Assembly: GCA_033961575.1 (NCBI GenBank)
Contig: CM066727.1
Span: 155,047,434-155,111,433, forward strand
Length of the DNA: 64,000 nucleotides
Origin: Aselliscus stoliczkanus
Lineage: Eukaryota; Chordata; Mammalia; Chiroptera; Hipposideridae
Direction: 5' to 3'
Shown: piece after piece, positions 51,735 through 63,626 of the stretch
Layout of the letters: each line of letters begins with the position of its first letter
How positions within the stretch are numbered: position 1 is the first letter of the stretch
The notes under the pieces: model-generated
Seen by the model: the letters and a program-made list of their open reading frames with translations, nothing else
Databases searched by the model: none
What the model was told of the DNA's origin: nothing
Made by a program: the position numbers and the translations under genes

Positions 51735-52200
51735 ACTGTGAGTTCCTTGAGGGTGTGGGTGGAGTGTTCTGCATCTGTCTCCTGAGCACCTAGCATAGTG
51801 CTGGCACATAGTAGGTTCTCGATAAATGGTTCTGGACAGGCGTTCACAACGACAGCTTTCATTTATCAGGACCACCATGTCAGCCACTGTGCTAAGCCTT
51901 ATCCACAGGTGAGTTCCAGGCCTCACAATCACCCTCTGAGATGGGCACTAATATTCTCCACTAAAAGTGAGCTCCACAGGGCAGAGGTTTGCATCTTTTG
52001 TGTTCGCTGCTGTATATACATCAATGCTTGAGATGTCGTGGTCTCTCACTACATATTGGTTGAATGAGTGAATTAATGAATATTCATTTTACAGATGAGG
52101 AAACTGTGCTCCAAAAGGTATAATGACTTATCTAAGGTCATTCATGTAGTAAGTGACAAGGTCATCTCTTCGCACCTAAATGGACCTGATTTCCAAATCT
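51735..52200. repeat. Cluster of L2 3'-end and MIR fragments
   Basis: 51735-51835 ('tgtgagttccttgagggtgtgggtggagtg ... gtgctggcacatagtaggttctcgataaatgg') and 51965-52080 are L2-type 3' ends. 51850-51960 and 52080-52200 are MIR-type ('attcattttacagatgaggaaactgtgctcc'). Confidence 0.65.
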
Positions 52201-54540
52201 TTATTCTTCACCATTGAACTCTACCAGGTGGAAAAGATGGGGTGTGGACTAGAAGGATTAAGACACACAGTCATCCCTTTAAGGAACAGAACCCATGACC
52301 ATCCCAGGACTAGGGAGGGCAGGCACCAAGACCCAGGGGAAGGGAATGACTTCTCAAGGGCCTAGATATCATGGAGGACCTCAGAGCAGGTAGGGCCGGG
52401 TGTGAGAAACCTGGAAATCGGCATTCCTGCACTTTGCTTCCCCTGCCCTAACTCCCAGCAAGAGCCCAAGAGTGGTGAGGAGAGGGGAGGATGAGAAGGA
52501 GAGGGACAGGGATGTGATTCTACGTCTTAAGCAATCCCGCAGCTGAGGAGAAGGGTGATATTTAGGGTGCTGATGCCTACAGAGGCTCTGTGTTCCTGTG
52601 CTTCGGAGACGATCTGGGCAGGCAGTGTGTGTAGTGAGAGGCATGGAGAGGCAGGGATGGAAACCTCAGCATAGAGGGGTTGCACAACCAGGCTATGGCT
52701 GGGTGGCACAGGATGGTGGGTTCTTTGCTGTAGCGCTGCTGGGGGAAAGGGGGAGGTTGGAAGGGCGTTATGGACAGCAGTGAGATGGGTAGGGACCAGG
52801 GATGTGCAGAGCAATGACAGGCTTTGAAATTAGTGTGGGACAGCCAGGAGGGTGTGTTGGGATGCCTGAGCTCACCTGGGCCACCATCTCTTGCAGAAAT
52901 CTGCCTACTGAGAGCAGCCTGGGCTCTAGCACTTGCCTCTGCCCTTCTCCCCCAACACTGGCCTCAAATGCACAGGTTCTGTCTTCACCCTTGGGGGGCA
53001 GAGGCTGGTGCAGGCTGGGTGTACAGGTCTGTGGTGGGCTGGGTGGATATGGGTGAGGGTCTGGGGAGAGGTGTCTGGTTCTGATTCTTCCCCCCTAGGA
53101 AGAATGAGAACCTCCCAACTCCTCCCTCACGCCCAGTTTAAGTGTTGTCACTGACACACTCTTGGGTTGATGGGCCCTGAGCTGGGGTCACATCCATTCT
53201 TCTCACCTTGGCTTGGCCCCCAACATATCACATAACTTTGGGTAAGTCACTCACCATCTTTGTTTGGCTTTTTGCATTTATGGCTGTAAAATAAGAAGCA
53301 TTGCCCCTGTCCACACCTTCAGCCTCCTCCCCTCCCCAGCACTGGCCCCAAACAGCTGGCTGGTAACCTGAGCAGAATGTGGAGAGGGAAGGGCTGCCAC
53401 AGTGTAGGCCTGAAAGGAAGAGAGAGGAAACTGCTGGAGCCCACAATCTCCTCCACCCTGAAAACACCACGCCTGGTCTTTGAATCTCTCCACTCTCACC
53501 ACAGCTCAGTGGAGATGTTGAAGGAAAACCCTGGAGGGAGGAAAGAATTTCCTTCTTTCTCCCCCATCCCCAGGTGTTCCCTGGGGCTTGCTGTCCTTGC
53601 TCTTCTCTTCGTGGCCTCACTCTCCAGGGGATGTCCTCACTCAAGGTTCAGCCACTGTCCACATACTAATGACGAAGGAGTCCCTAAGCCCCACATCCAG
53701 CCCAGTGTCTGGCAGCCACACTGCTCAACTCTTGGAGGCCAGGGTTGGGCTGCAGGGTGGAAGGGAAGAGGCATTCCCTTGAAACACAGTGCACGGTGCC
53801 CCAGAGCTGCCAGGCCCTGCCAGGACTTCTCTCCTGGACACCAGGAGCCTCTAGCTGACTGCCCACAGGACAGCTCCACCTGGATTTCCCACAGGCACTG
53901 CAAGCTCAACCTGACCTCATCCAAACACGACAGCTCCTTCCTTCCTTTTAATAATGGCACCATACTCCTGGGGACTCAGCCTCCAAACTCTACCCCTTCT
54001 GACTTCCCTTCTCCCTTTGTCTCACTTCCCGCCTGTTCCCATGTCCTGTCAATTCTGCCCCAAGCTGTCTGCCTCTCTCCATCTTTTCTTTCCCTGGATG
54101 ATCTGTCTTATTTTTAAACTATCAAACACAGATAGCTTTACTAATATGAACTTACAACCTTCATTTTACAGATGAGGAAACTGAGGCACAGGGAAGGGAA
54201 GCCTCTCACCCAGGGCTGGGATTTGAGCCCAGGCAGCCTGCCCAAAAGTCTAGGCTGTGAGCCGCTGTTGTAAGAACTGTCACAAAATCCCCACACTCAT
54301 CCCTGCACGTTCAATCATGCCCTCATTCAATCTCTCCCACACATTGCTCCCAGGCTGGTCTTTCTTCCCTTCATGTTTAATGTTGCATCCCGCAAGACAA
54401 AGAGCAATGAGACTTGGGAAGGGGTGGCGAAAGTTGAAATAAACACAAAGAGCCAGTGATTTAGGTGCAAGCTGGGGCCAAGGGACCAACAGTCTGCATA
54501 GGACTGAGGGCCCCAAATCGGACCGAGCCAAAGCTTTTAT
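52200..54540. other. Intergenic, no gene recognised
   Basis: Repeat-poor, moderately GC-rich. The 246-codon open frame at 53377-54117 (+) is low-complexity (Ser/Pro/Leu) and resembles no family. It has no start context, splice borders or conserved motif. A MIR core lies at 54150-54240. Confidence 0.5.
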
Positions 54541-54550
54541 TAAGAAATAT

Positions 54551-54668
54551 TGGCCAGCCGAGTGGCACAGTGGTTAAGCGCTGGCTTGGGAAGCCAGCGG
54601 CCCCGGGTTCGGGGTCCCACCTATGAGGGCCAGTGACACTGCGCTCAAAAAAAAAAAAAGAAAAGAAA
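54551..54668 (+). mobile_element. Short tRNA-headed SINE (type A)
   Basis: Head GGCCAGCCGAGTGGCACAGT, B box with one extra G (GGGTTCGGGGTCCC), tail with AAAAG units. Weak duplication AAGAAA[T/C]A. Confidence 0.88.
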
Positions 54669-54956
54669 AGAAACATCAAAGGAAGAAAGATTTATTCTCT
54701 CCAAGGTCTGTGATAGGTGAGTGCCTGCTGGCTATCTCCCCTCAACTCCCGTTTGCATTCCAACATGTACTGTGCCTTCATGCACCCACGCTTTTACCCC
54801 AGAGGATGGCTCCAAGATAAAGAAACCATCCGATAAGGGAGACAATCTGATATCATTCCACCAGGCCCCAGTGTTTCGGGAAGCTCCCTTAAGAAAGTTT
54901 TACCGATATTCCACCGGGTCCCAGTTTTCCGAGACACTTCCTTATGATGTCATTTT

Positions 54957-56837
54957 AAAAAAAAATAGTTTCAGATATACAACACAGTGCAATAGTTATA
55001 TATTTTACCCCTCAAAGTGACAACCCCCCACCCCCAATTCGCCACCCCAGTCCTCCCCCCCATATCATATATATCTATTACTCTTCCTCTGACTCCCTTC
55101 CACAGTAAAATCCACATCCCGTGACTATCTATATATGTTCAATTACAGTTGGTATACAACCTCCGCTTCAGGTATACAGTGCAGTGATCAAACCTCTACT
55201 CCATCCATGAAATGGTCTCCCCAACAAGACATGTGACCACCTGATCCCCACAAAATATTTACACCATTATTAATTATATTCCCCGAACTGTCTTTCATAT
55301 CTCTGTGGCAATATTGTAGTTGCTTATTTTTGCTGTCTAATCACTTCCCCTTCTCCCTCATCCCCACCCCCCTCCCAACTAGCAACCCTGTTTTTCCTCT
55401 ATATCTATGAGACAGTTTCTGTTTACATTGCTCATTCATTCAGTTTTTCAGATTCCACTTATAAGTGAGATCATATGGTATTTGTCTTTCTCTGACTGAC
55501 TTATTTCACTTAACATAATAGTCTCTAGGTCCATCCATGTCATTGCAAATGGTACGATTTCATTCTTCTTTATAGCGGAGTAATACTCCATTGTATGAAT
55601 GTACCACAGTTTCTTAATCCAGTCATCTACTGATGGATATTTCACTTGTTTCCAAGTCTTGGCTATTGTAAATAGCGCTGCAATGAACATAGGGGTGCAT
55701 ATATTTTTTTGAATCAGTGTCTTGGGTTTTTCGGGATAAATACCTAGGAGTGGAATTGCTGGGTCAAAAGGTAGTTCCATTTACAGATTTTTGAGATACC
55801 TCCATACTGACTTCCATAGTGGCTGCACCAATCTGCAATCCCACCAACAGTGCAGCAGGGTCCCCTTTTCCCCACAGCCCCGCCAGCACTTGTTGTTTGT
55901 TGATTTATTGATGATAGCCATTCTGACTGGAGTGAGGTGGTATCTCATGGTGGTTTTTATTTTCATTTCCCTAATGACCAGTGAGGTTGAACATTTTTTC
56001 ATATGCCTGTTGGCCATCTGTATGTCCTCTTTAGAGAAATGTCTCTTCATATCTTCTGCCCATTTTCTTATTGGGTTGTTTGTTTTTTTGGTGTTGAGTT
56101 GCATGAGTGTTTTATAAATTTTGGATATTAACCTCTTATCAGATATATCATTGGCAAATATATTCTCCCAATCAGTAGGCTTCCTTTTTGTTTTATTGAT
56201 GGTTTCCTTTATTGTGAAAAAACTTTTAAGTCTGATATAATCCCATATGTTCATTTTTTCTTTTACTTCCCTTGCCAGCAGGGATGTATCAGTAAAAATA
56301 TTGCTACGGGTAATGTCTGCAAATGTACTCCCTATATTTTCTTTTAGAAGTTTTATGGTTTCAGGTCTTACATTTAAGTCTTTAATCTATTTTGAATTTG
56401 TTCTTGTATATGGCATAAGGAGGTGGTCCAGTTTCATTTTTTTGCATGTATCAGTCCAATTTTCCCAGCACCATTTATTGAATAGACTATCTTTACTCCA
56501 ATGTAAATTCTTGCTTCCCTTGTCAGTCATAGATTAACTGTCCGTAAATGTCTGGATTTATTTCTGGGCTCTCTGTTCTGTTCCACTGATCTATGTGCCT
56601 GTTTTTATGCCAATACCATACTGTTTTGATTACTGTAGACTTGTGGTATGTTTTGATGTCTGGTAGCGTGATACCCCTGACTTTGTTCTTATTTCTCAAG
56701 ATTGCTGAGGCTATTCGGGGTCTTTTATGATTCCATATAAATTTTAGGATTATATTTTCTATTTCTGTGAAAAATGCCCTTGGTAGTTTGATAGGAATTG
56801 CATTGAATCTATATATTGCTTTAGGCAGTATGGACAT
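54957..56837 (-). mobile_element. 5'-truncated L1 (ORF2 C-terminal half and 3' UTR)
   Basis: In L1 orientation it begins ATGTCCATACTGCC ([19 protein letters not shown]) at 56837. It continues through ORF2 (blocks at 56523-56837, 55781-56254 and 55448-55780, including [18 protein letters not shown] and HTMEYYSAIKKNE) and ends in a roughly 480-base 3' UTR and short A tail near 54957. The 12-base duplication TGATGTCATTTT lies at 54945-54956 and 56838-56849. The frame is broken between the blocks, so it is immobile. It is the best-preserved L1 here. Confidence 0.93.
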
Positions 56838-56849
56838 TGATGTCATTTT

Positions 56850-57780
56850 TGATATAGGGCAAGCACAAGTGCAGGATGGGATGGAGGGAGCAAGCAGGTC
56901 GGAAGTTGCCAGACAACAGTTTAAGAAAATACTTTAATGCACTTTAATGACAAAAAGTACTTCAGCAATTTGGTCTTTCTGAAGCATGACTTTGAACATG
57001 TTAGTCCTTGCTCAAAAAAGCTTGAAATTCCCCCCACTACCCCACCTCATGCAGCAGAAGAAAACCCATCCCCCCCAGGCTAGGAATTCAAAGGTGTGAC
57101 ACCAACAAACTCTCCTGGGGAAACCCTCAATGTTCTCCTCAGGTACCCCTTCCTCTAGCTGTCCTGCCTCACCTGCTCTGCTTGGGGTAAGCTCTGAATA
57201 GACCTCTCCTCCTTGAAGAAAGGCTGCACATCCAATTCCTCTGAACCACCAAAGCCGCCTACCACAGTGTGTCTCAACAGAGCTAGGCATGACACATGTG
57301 ATGGATAAATAACAGTGGAACTAAGCTGCTTATGAGGGTGGAAATTAATGATTTAATTGAACAACATTTGTGGAACCCTCATGGCTAATAATAGCTAACA
57401 CTGGGCACTACATGAAACACTTCACACATATTATCATTTAATCTGCTCTATAATCTTACGAAGTCAGTACTATCACTATCCCTCATTTTCCAAATGAGGA
57501 AACTGAGGATCTGAGAAGAGAACTAACTTGTCCAGAGTCATGGAGCTTTCAAGTAGAGAGGCTGGGATCAGAACCAAGACTCCCCGACTCTGAAACCCAT
57601 ACTCTGGGTCACCACATCTTACACAGAAGAGTGTTAGACAAACTTTCCAATATCTGAGTAATGTCCAAAGACCACGTCATGGGACCATATAAGTGATGTC
57701 AAGGTAATCAAGTCCAACATCTGAGCAACATCATAGCACTGCATGTCTAACTGTCTGAGGAATACAAGGACTTGGTATAA
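56850..57780. other. Intergenic; MIR at 57370-57610
   Basis: 'ctaataatagctaacactgggcactacatgaaacac ... ccaaatgaggaaactgaggatctgagaagagaactaacttgtccagagtcatgg' is MIR. The rest is unassigned and no gene is seen. Confidence 0.6.
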
Positions 57781-58215
57781 TGTTGAACTTTAGTCATCCC
57801 AACATTTATCAAGCACCTACTACATCCATGCCAGGCACTATTTTAACTCATGGGTGTAGAGCAGTAACAACCCCAACCCCAAAACACCTCCTCTCATGTA
57901 GCTGATATTCTAGCTGGGGAGCGGGGAGAGAAGGGAGAAACTAAACATAAAAATATATATGTCAGAGGTGACAATTGTCATGGAAAAAAATTAAGCTGGG
58001 TTAGGGAAAAGGTACTGCCCAGTGAGCTGGTGGGGGTAAGGTGGTGGCATTGCTCTCCACCAATACTGTCTGAGCAGAGGCATGAAGTAAGTGAGGGAGT
58101 GAGCCATGCAGTAATCTATAGATATTCTAGGCAAAGGACATAGCAAGTGCAAAGGCCCTGAGCGAAGAGCATGCTTGGCTCAGTCAAGGAACAAGCCAAG
58201 AGGCTTGTGTGCAGA
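57780..58215 (+). repeat. L2 fragment
   Basis: 'atttatcaagcacctactacatccatgccaggcactattttaac ... gctgatattctagctggggag ... gaagtaagtgagggagtgagccatgc ... ggcaaaggacatagcaagtgcaaaggccctgagc' is long, colinear L2-type sequence. A related decayed piece continues at 58320-58580. Confidence 0.65.
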
Positions 58216-58799
58216 ATGAATGGGGAGAGGAGGAGCAGATGAAATACACAAACACATGATCATGCCGAGGCTTCCATAAAGTCAGGCTCTGTAACACCAC
58301 ATAGATCTGGGTAATAGAAATAGCTAGGATTTATTGAGTGCATTTCACATGCCTCGTACTCAGTACTGTTGACACAAAACATGCTGCACACAGGCTTCCT
58401 TAGAGTCTCACGGAGAGACAGACAAAGAAATCCCACAGTGCTATGTGACAGGTGCTATGTCAGAGTGCCATGAAACTACTGAAGAGAAGCATCTAATCTG
58501 GACTAGGGGCCAAGGAGACTTCCTAGAGGAGATGGCACTTGAGCTGTCAAACAGAAGGAAAACACTCCAGAGCACAGATGCGGAGAGGGAGGGGCAGGCT
58601 ACAACCTGGAATGGCCAGGCAGAGCTCATGCAGCAGTGCTCAAGGACAGGAGTGGGCCCTGGGGGTGGGGTGGGGGGAAGCTGTGGGAAGAAGTCCAGGA
58701 GCAGGGTTTGGGAGAAGGAGAGAGGGGACAGGGAGGCGCTCAGGTTTGTAGGAGCTGAGAAGCCTGTGGACAGGGAGGCCAAGGCTTAGTGTGGGGAGT

Positions 58800-59900
58800 T
58801 GGTGGTTTTGGAGTGAGGGACAAAGGGTGAGTAGAGGTGGAATAAAGCCTTTGATAATTTACCTACCCACCCAGGACCCTTTCTCACTGGCCATTAGGTG
58901 GGTCTAGCTGGTTGTTGACAGGGAAGCAGAAGGTAAGGGGTCACTCCCACCTGCACCAGGTCTTGGTTTCTCATCCCATCCTATGAGTTTCGGATCCTCC
59001 TTTTAGGCAGCTCTCTGAGTCCTGACCCTACAGTAACCCAGGACACTCTGGTAGGAGGTTTCTCAGTTAACAACAACCCGCGTACTCACAGCACCTCACG
59101 GTCTTCGATGGGCATCCACTGCTATAACCTGTGTGTCTTACCGTCAACCTAGTATGGACTGAGTTCCATTGTCATCCTTTCCATAGGAGATGCTGCAACT
59201 CAGAGGTTAAAGCCTTGTGAAAGTCACATGGCCAGTGGGTGACTAAATTGGGACTTGAGCCCAGCTCTTGAGATTGCAAGCCCCACAGTAACACTGCAGC
59301 ATCTGTGGAGAACAGGGCCTGGTGATGGCTAACTCCCAAGGACAAGCCTGGAGAAAGGGATGCAGCAGTCTCTGCAATGGGGGAAAGATGGAGAGGGGGT
59401 GATGGAGGCCGAGAGGGGAGGCAAGAAGGGAGCAGTGCAGGGGGTTGGAGAGGCTTTGAGACAGAACTAGAGGTGCCCCAGAAAGACCTGGTAAAATACC
59501 CTAGCAGGGTTATAAAAATCAGAAGTTGTGTCTTCCCACACAACATCTCTATGAAGGCAGTAAGGGACCTCTTGCTCCCATTTCACAGGTGAGAGAACGG
59601 AGGCAAGGAGTGGCGCCCACCTGGCTTGCCCAGAGGCCCATAGGAATTTAGGGCCCAGGGGCCCTGTTAGAGGGCGGGTAGGGTAGACAAGAAAAGTCAG
59701 AGACTTTTCCCAATCTACTGTAGATGATGACATAGAGATGATGAGAGGGGAGGTGGAGATGGAGGCCAAAATAAGGGTCGCATCCAAAGAGGGAGGGGGG
59801 AAGACGCAGAGAGAGGCACGGCTGGAGCCTGTCAGCAGCAGAGATGGGGAGATAAGGCTCTGACACCCAGCTTCAGTTCTGGGCAGGCAGCATCAGCTGA
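58800..59900. other. FAIM2 upstream flank, no gene seen
   Basis: MIR-like stretch at 59160-59280 ('aggagatgctgcaactcagaggttaaagccttgtgaaagtcacatggccagtgg'). Otherwise unassigned, rising in GC content toward the FAIM2 CpG-rich region. Confidence 0.5.
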
Positions 59901-59909
59901 CTGGGGTGT

Positions 59910-60261
59910 CACGGAGTCCCCGAGCCTCCTCCCGCCCGCGCGGACCCATCCACTTGTGCTGCTCCACAGCGCGCGCCCTCGTCCCCGGGGTAAGGGTACG
60001 AGGGAAGAGGGGGCAGGAGAAGGGGGCGGTGCAACGCCTCCTCCCCTGGCTCACGAATCCGCAGAGGCTCCGCTGCAGCCTCCTGGCCAGCCCCCGTTCC
60101 CTCCTCCCTCTGCGACTGGATGGTACGTTCCGGTCCGCCTGGCCTGGCTGCAGTGGATGTTGCTAGAATCCACGCGCTGAGGAAGGAAGAAACACAGGCA
60201 GGCTGTGGTGACCCAACCGGCCGCCCCTGCCTCAGGGACCCCTTCCCCGAGAGACTGCACC
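59910..60261 (+). promoter_or_regulatory. FAIM2: FAIM2 CpG-rich promoter / 5' UTR region
   Basis: GC- and CpG-rich block (GCGCGCCCTCGTCCCCGGGG at 59970-59989, GGGGGCGGTG Sp1-type site near 60024-60033) ending at the FAIM2 start codon. No TATA box is apparent, fitting a CpG-type promoter. The start of transcription is not fixed by the sequence. Confidence 0.55.
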
Positions 60262-60276
60262 ATGACCCAGGGAAAG
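60262..60276 (+). CDS. FAIM2: FAIM2 coding exon 1 (residues 1-5)
   Basis: ATG ACC CAG GGA AAG, encoding MTQGK, then GTACCG as a weak but valid donor. MTQGK is the N-terminus of FAIM2/LFG2, a neuronal, multi-span membrane protein of the TMBIM/Bax-inhibitor-1 family that protects against Fas-triggered apoptosis. The exon joins in phase 0 to LSVANKAPG at 63386. The ATG context CTGCACCATGA is acceptable. Identified by matching the known start rather than by length. Confidence 0.88.
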
Positions 60277-60571
60277 GTACCGGCATCTCCCCCGCCTGCA
60301 CCATCCTCCATCCTCTGGCTTCCCGGCTCCCTGTCATCCTAAGCAAGCTCTCTGGACCACCAAAAGCATCCTCCCCTGGATCTTTTGCGAAGGTCCTCTG
60401 TGGTCCTTGCGGAAGTTCGAGGACCAAAAGGCCCATTTCAAGGAATGGGTGGGGGCCTCTTGCTGCCCCACCAGGCTCACCTCTCCTCCCCTGTCTCCCT
60501 CCCACCCCTTGCTTTCATATCACAGGACCCTGCACAAACTCCCTGCACCCCTTAAGGAATCAGCTTGGGTA

Positions 60572-60572
<1 letters not shown>

Positions 60573-60615
<43 letters not shown>
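60573..60615. repeat. (GT)n microsatellite in FAIM2 intron 1
   Basis: About 21 uninterrupted GT units, roughly 300 bases past FAIM2 exon 1. Confidence 0.97.
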
Positions 60616-60616
<1 letters not shown>

Positions 60617-62738
60617 TGAGCCCTGAGGGGCAGTTCCTATCCCTCTGGTCCAATCCCAACCCCAACCACATTAGCTCATCTTTCACACTCTCCACAGAAA
60701 CCTTTCACCCAACTCCCTGTCATTATTTCACATCTAGATACATCCTCTGTGGTTGGAGGTTACTATGGCAACCCTAAATCAGGATGCTGTAATTTTTGTT
60801 TTGGTTTTGGCAGGGCATGGAACTGGATGGGACCAGAGAAAACGTCGTCTTTTTTTTCTTCCAGTTCTAGGCCTGAAATGTAGAGGAGGGACTGGGGCAG
60901 AGACTTGGCTGGCCTAGTAGGATTATATAACGTCAACAGCCTGTGGAATTATACAACCACCAGGGCTTGGGGCAAAGGGGGAGGGTCCTCTGGCCGTCTG
61001 TTTAGATGTGCTGAGGATTGGGCCAAGAAAACAAAAGCAGGACCTCCGCTACACTCTCGTTCTCTTCTCTAAGATGAGGCTCAGAGCCAATGGCAGCCCT
61101 CCCTGGGCTCTCAGACCCTCCTCTCCCTGTTTTTAAACTCATCAGGCCTCCCAATGATGTCATTAGGTGATACCCACTCCTGCTATTGGGCAGACCTCAC
61201 TTGGGAATGCCAGATGTGTGTGTGTATGGGAAGCAAGACCCAGGAGGCTCTGGGGCATTGAGTGGCAGGGTGAGGACTGGTGAGGGACCAGCTTTGGACA
61301 GGGCTGAATTCTGAGGTGATCATCCTTTTCCCAGGAACCAACCCTGGGTCTGGGCTCGGAAGACCCTGGTCATGGGGGGGCTGAAATGGATTTTCTTGGA
61401 CATGACTCTCCTGGTCTGGGTGACGATGGAGGTTGGGGAGTGGGAGGGAAGCAGATGAGTCAGGGCCCCCTTCCTACAGGCCTGGGCTCCTAGGCTGTTC
61501 TCCGAGGAAGCCTGCAGGGTGTTCACTGTGGTGAAAATGAGCACTCCCTCCTCTCCTGATCCTCCCCCTCCACTCCCCACCCCTAACCCCACCAGTCACT
61601 TTGCTGATGCTGCTTCCTGTCCTGGGGTGAATGTATTACCCCTGCCTTCTCTGCCCCATTGCCCCCGGTTTACTCACAGGCTTTCTGGTGCTAGAAAAGA
61701 CCCTTACTTAGTTCAATAGTCCTCAGGGCTGGATGAGAGCAGAGATCCGGTGCTTGCTCAACTCCCGGCTGCCTCAGCTAGATGCACCTGCAAAGAAGGG
61801 ACTTGGAGGCCTTTCTCAGTCCATCAGGTTTAACAAAATCTTTTTGGAACCAGACCTAAATCCCATTTTCTGAGGTTTGATCCTTTTGTTTTTGTTTCAG
61901 TTTTTATACCACTGCCCCTACCCTAACCTTCTCTTCTCTGGCAGCGTAGTTCAGGCCCTCCCAGCTCATCTCCTCTCACCAAATCTAAATATGTACATTG
62001 TGGGACAGGGGACACATCTGAATGTAAATGTGTTGAGTTTTCAACCTGCCACAGGTACATTTCCCTCTGGGCTTCAGTTTCCTCATCTGTAAACTGAAGG
62101 AAGGGGCTGAATTAGATGCCTTCTGCGATCCCTTCCACCAAGGGCATTCTGGGATTCTGTTCTGATTTGGAAGAGAGGCTGAGATTCCAATAGTACAAGG
62201 CCAGGCCAGGACCCTCAGCTGGGGCCACTTGCCCTTCCTTTGCCCTTCAGTTCCCATTCCTCTTCCTCATTCCCACCTCTCCTCCCCATTTCTTGTTTCC
62301 CTGCTCTCCCACCCCCATTCTCCTTGTGTCATCTATAGCCGAGCAGAAGGTGACCAGTCCCAGTGGATGGTGCCTGGGCATTGCAGCCCAGTGGGCCATG
62401 TGAGGCTCTGGGACCTTGGACTAGTGATTCTTCCTCTCTGATCCTCAGGTTCTTCATTTTGCAACAGAGGTCAAAATACAACCAGCAAGGTAGCAGAGAG
62501 ATTAAATGAGAGAACGTTTCATTCAGTGATACTCTTGAGGCTCTGCTATGTGCCAGGCCCCTCCTTGGATCCCAAGGAAACAGTGGAACCATACTGACCC
62601 AGTCGCTGCCTTGCGGACAGTCACCACCAATGGACTAAAATTTGTCTCTTTCCTCAGTTCTTATCCCAGCTCCAGGGTGTGCCCCTGGCCAGCCCTGACC
62701 CTTTTGGAGCTCAGTTCTATCATCTATAAAATAGGGAG

Positions 62739-63268
62739 ATTTTTTCCCCCCAGCTTTATTGGGGTATGAGGGACAAATAGAAATAGTATATATATAAGGT
62801 ATACAACTTAATGTTTTGATATACATATACATTGTGAAATATCATCACAATCAAGCTAGTTAACATATCTATTACTTCACATGGTTCCCTCTTTTTTGTG
62901 GCAAGAATACTTAGAATCTACCCTCTCGGCAGATTTTAAGTATACAATACAGTATTATTAACCAGTTACATTAAATCTCCAGAACTTTTTCATCTTGTGT
63001 AACTGAAACGTTGTACCCTTTGACCAACATCTTCCCATTTCCCCCACCTCCCAACCCCCTGGCAACCATCATTCAACTCTGTGCTTCTATGAGTTTGACT
63101 ATTTTAGATTCCACATATAAGTGAGATCATGCGGTTTTTGTCTTTCTGTGTCTGGCTTATTTCACTTAGCCTAATGCACTCCAGGTTCATCCATGGTGCC
63201 ATAAATGGAAGGATTTCCTTTTTTTAAGACTGAATAATATTTCATTGTATACATACGCACATACCTAC
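62739..63268 (-). mobile_element. L1 3' fragment in FAIM2 intron 1
   Basis: Reversed L1 tail: 'cagctttattggggtatgagggacaaatag', 'aaggtatacaacttaatgttttgatatac', 'ccaaccccctggcaaccatcattcaactctgtgcttctatgagtttgactattttag' and 'tttcacttagcctaatgcactccaggttcatccatg'. Antisense to FAIM2, non-coding. Confidence 0.85.
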
Positions 63269-63385
63269 CCTTCCTAGTGCAGGTGAGACAGTACCCATGG
63301 AACTTTCGAAATTGAAGGGCTGGTGAGGAGAGCTTGGAAGGTGCCCTTTCCTTGGTGACCATCTCTCTCTGTCTCTACTCCACAG

Positions 63386-63626
63386 CTCTCCGTGGCTAAC
63401 AAGGCCCCAGGGACCGGGACCGGGACCGAGACCGGGACCGGGACTGGGACCGGGACCGAGACCGAGGGGCAGCAGCAAGTGAATGGTGCCAAGGAGGCTC
63501 CAGCAGTGCCCTCGGCCCCGCCCTCCTATGAGGAGGCCACCTCTGGGGAGGGGTTGAAGGCAGGGGCCTTCCCTGCAGCCCCATCATCGGTGCCTCTCCA
63601 CCCAGTCTGGGCCTATGTGGACCCTA
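63386..63626 (+). CDS. FAIM2: FAIM2 coding exon 2, with expanded Gly-Thr repeat
   Basis: Acceptor TCTCTACTCCACAG, 80 codons plus one base, then donor GTAAGTG after the first base of a Ser codon (phase 1). It encodes the cytosolic N-terminus of FAIM2: LSVANKAPG, the repeat at 63410-63463, then EGQQQVNGAKEAPAVPSAPP and SYEEATSGEGLKAGAFPAAP through WAYVDP. The segment contains the PPSY (PPxY, WW-domain-binding) motif. Relative to human, where NKAPGT is followed directly by EGQQQ, eight extra [G/E]-T dipeptides are present with the frame kept. The membrane spans are encoded by exons beyond the window. Confidence 0.95.
63410..63463 (+). repeat. Coding hexanucleotide repeat (GGGACC)9, in frame
   Basis: Nine consecutive 6-base units: six GGGACC, one GGGACT and two GAGACC. 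They translate as GTGTGTETGTGTGTGTET. Being a multiple of six it never shifts frame, and the interrupting GAG/ACT variants show it is not an assembly homopolymer artefact. Confidence 0.95.

Larger units (their letters stand above)
60277..63385 (+). other. FAIM2 intron 1
   Basis: 3.1-kb intron with a (GT)n tract at 60573-60615, a MIR-like stretch at about 62040-62160 and 62400-62560, and a minus-strand L1 fragment at 62739-63268 that ends 117 bases before exon 2. No further coding exon was recognised. Confidence 0.8.

Noticed and set aside
53377..54117. 246-codon plus-strand frame
   Set aside because: Composition is Ser/Pro/Leu-rich with no domain, the start lacks context and there is no promoter or terminal exon evidence.
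63242..63587. Minus-strand frames with Pro-Gly or Arg-Ser repeats over FAIM2 exon 2
   Set aside because: Antisense readings of the GGGACC coding repeat.
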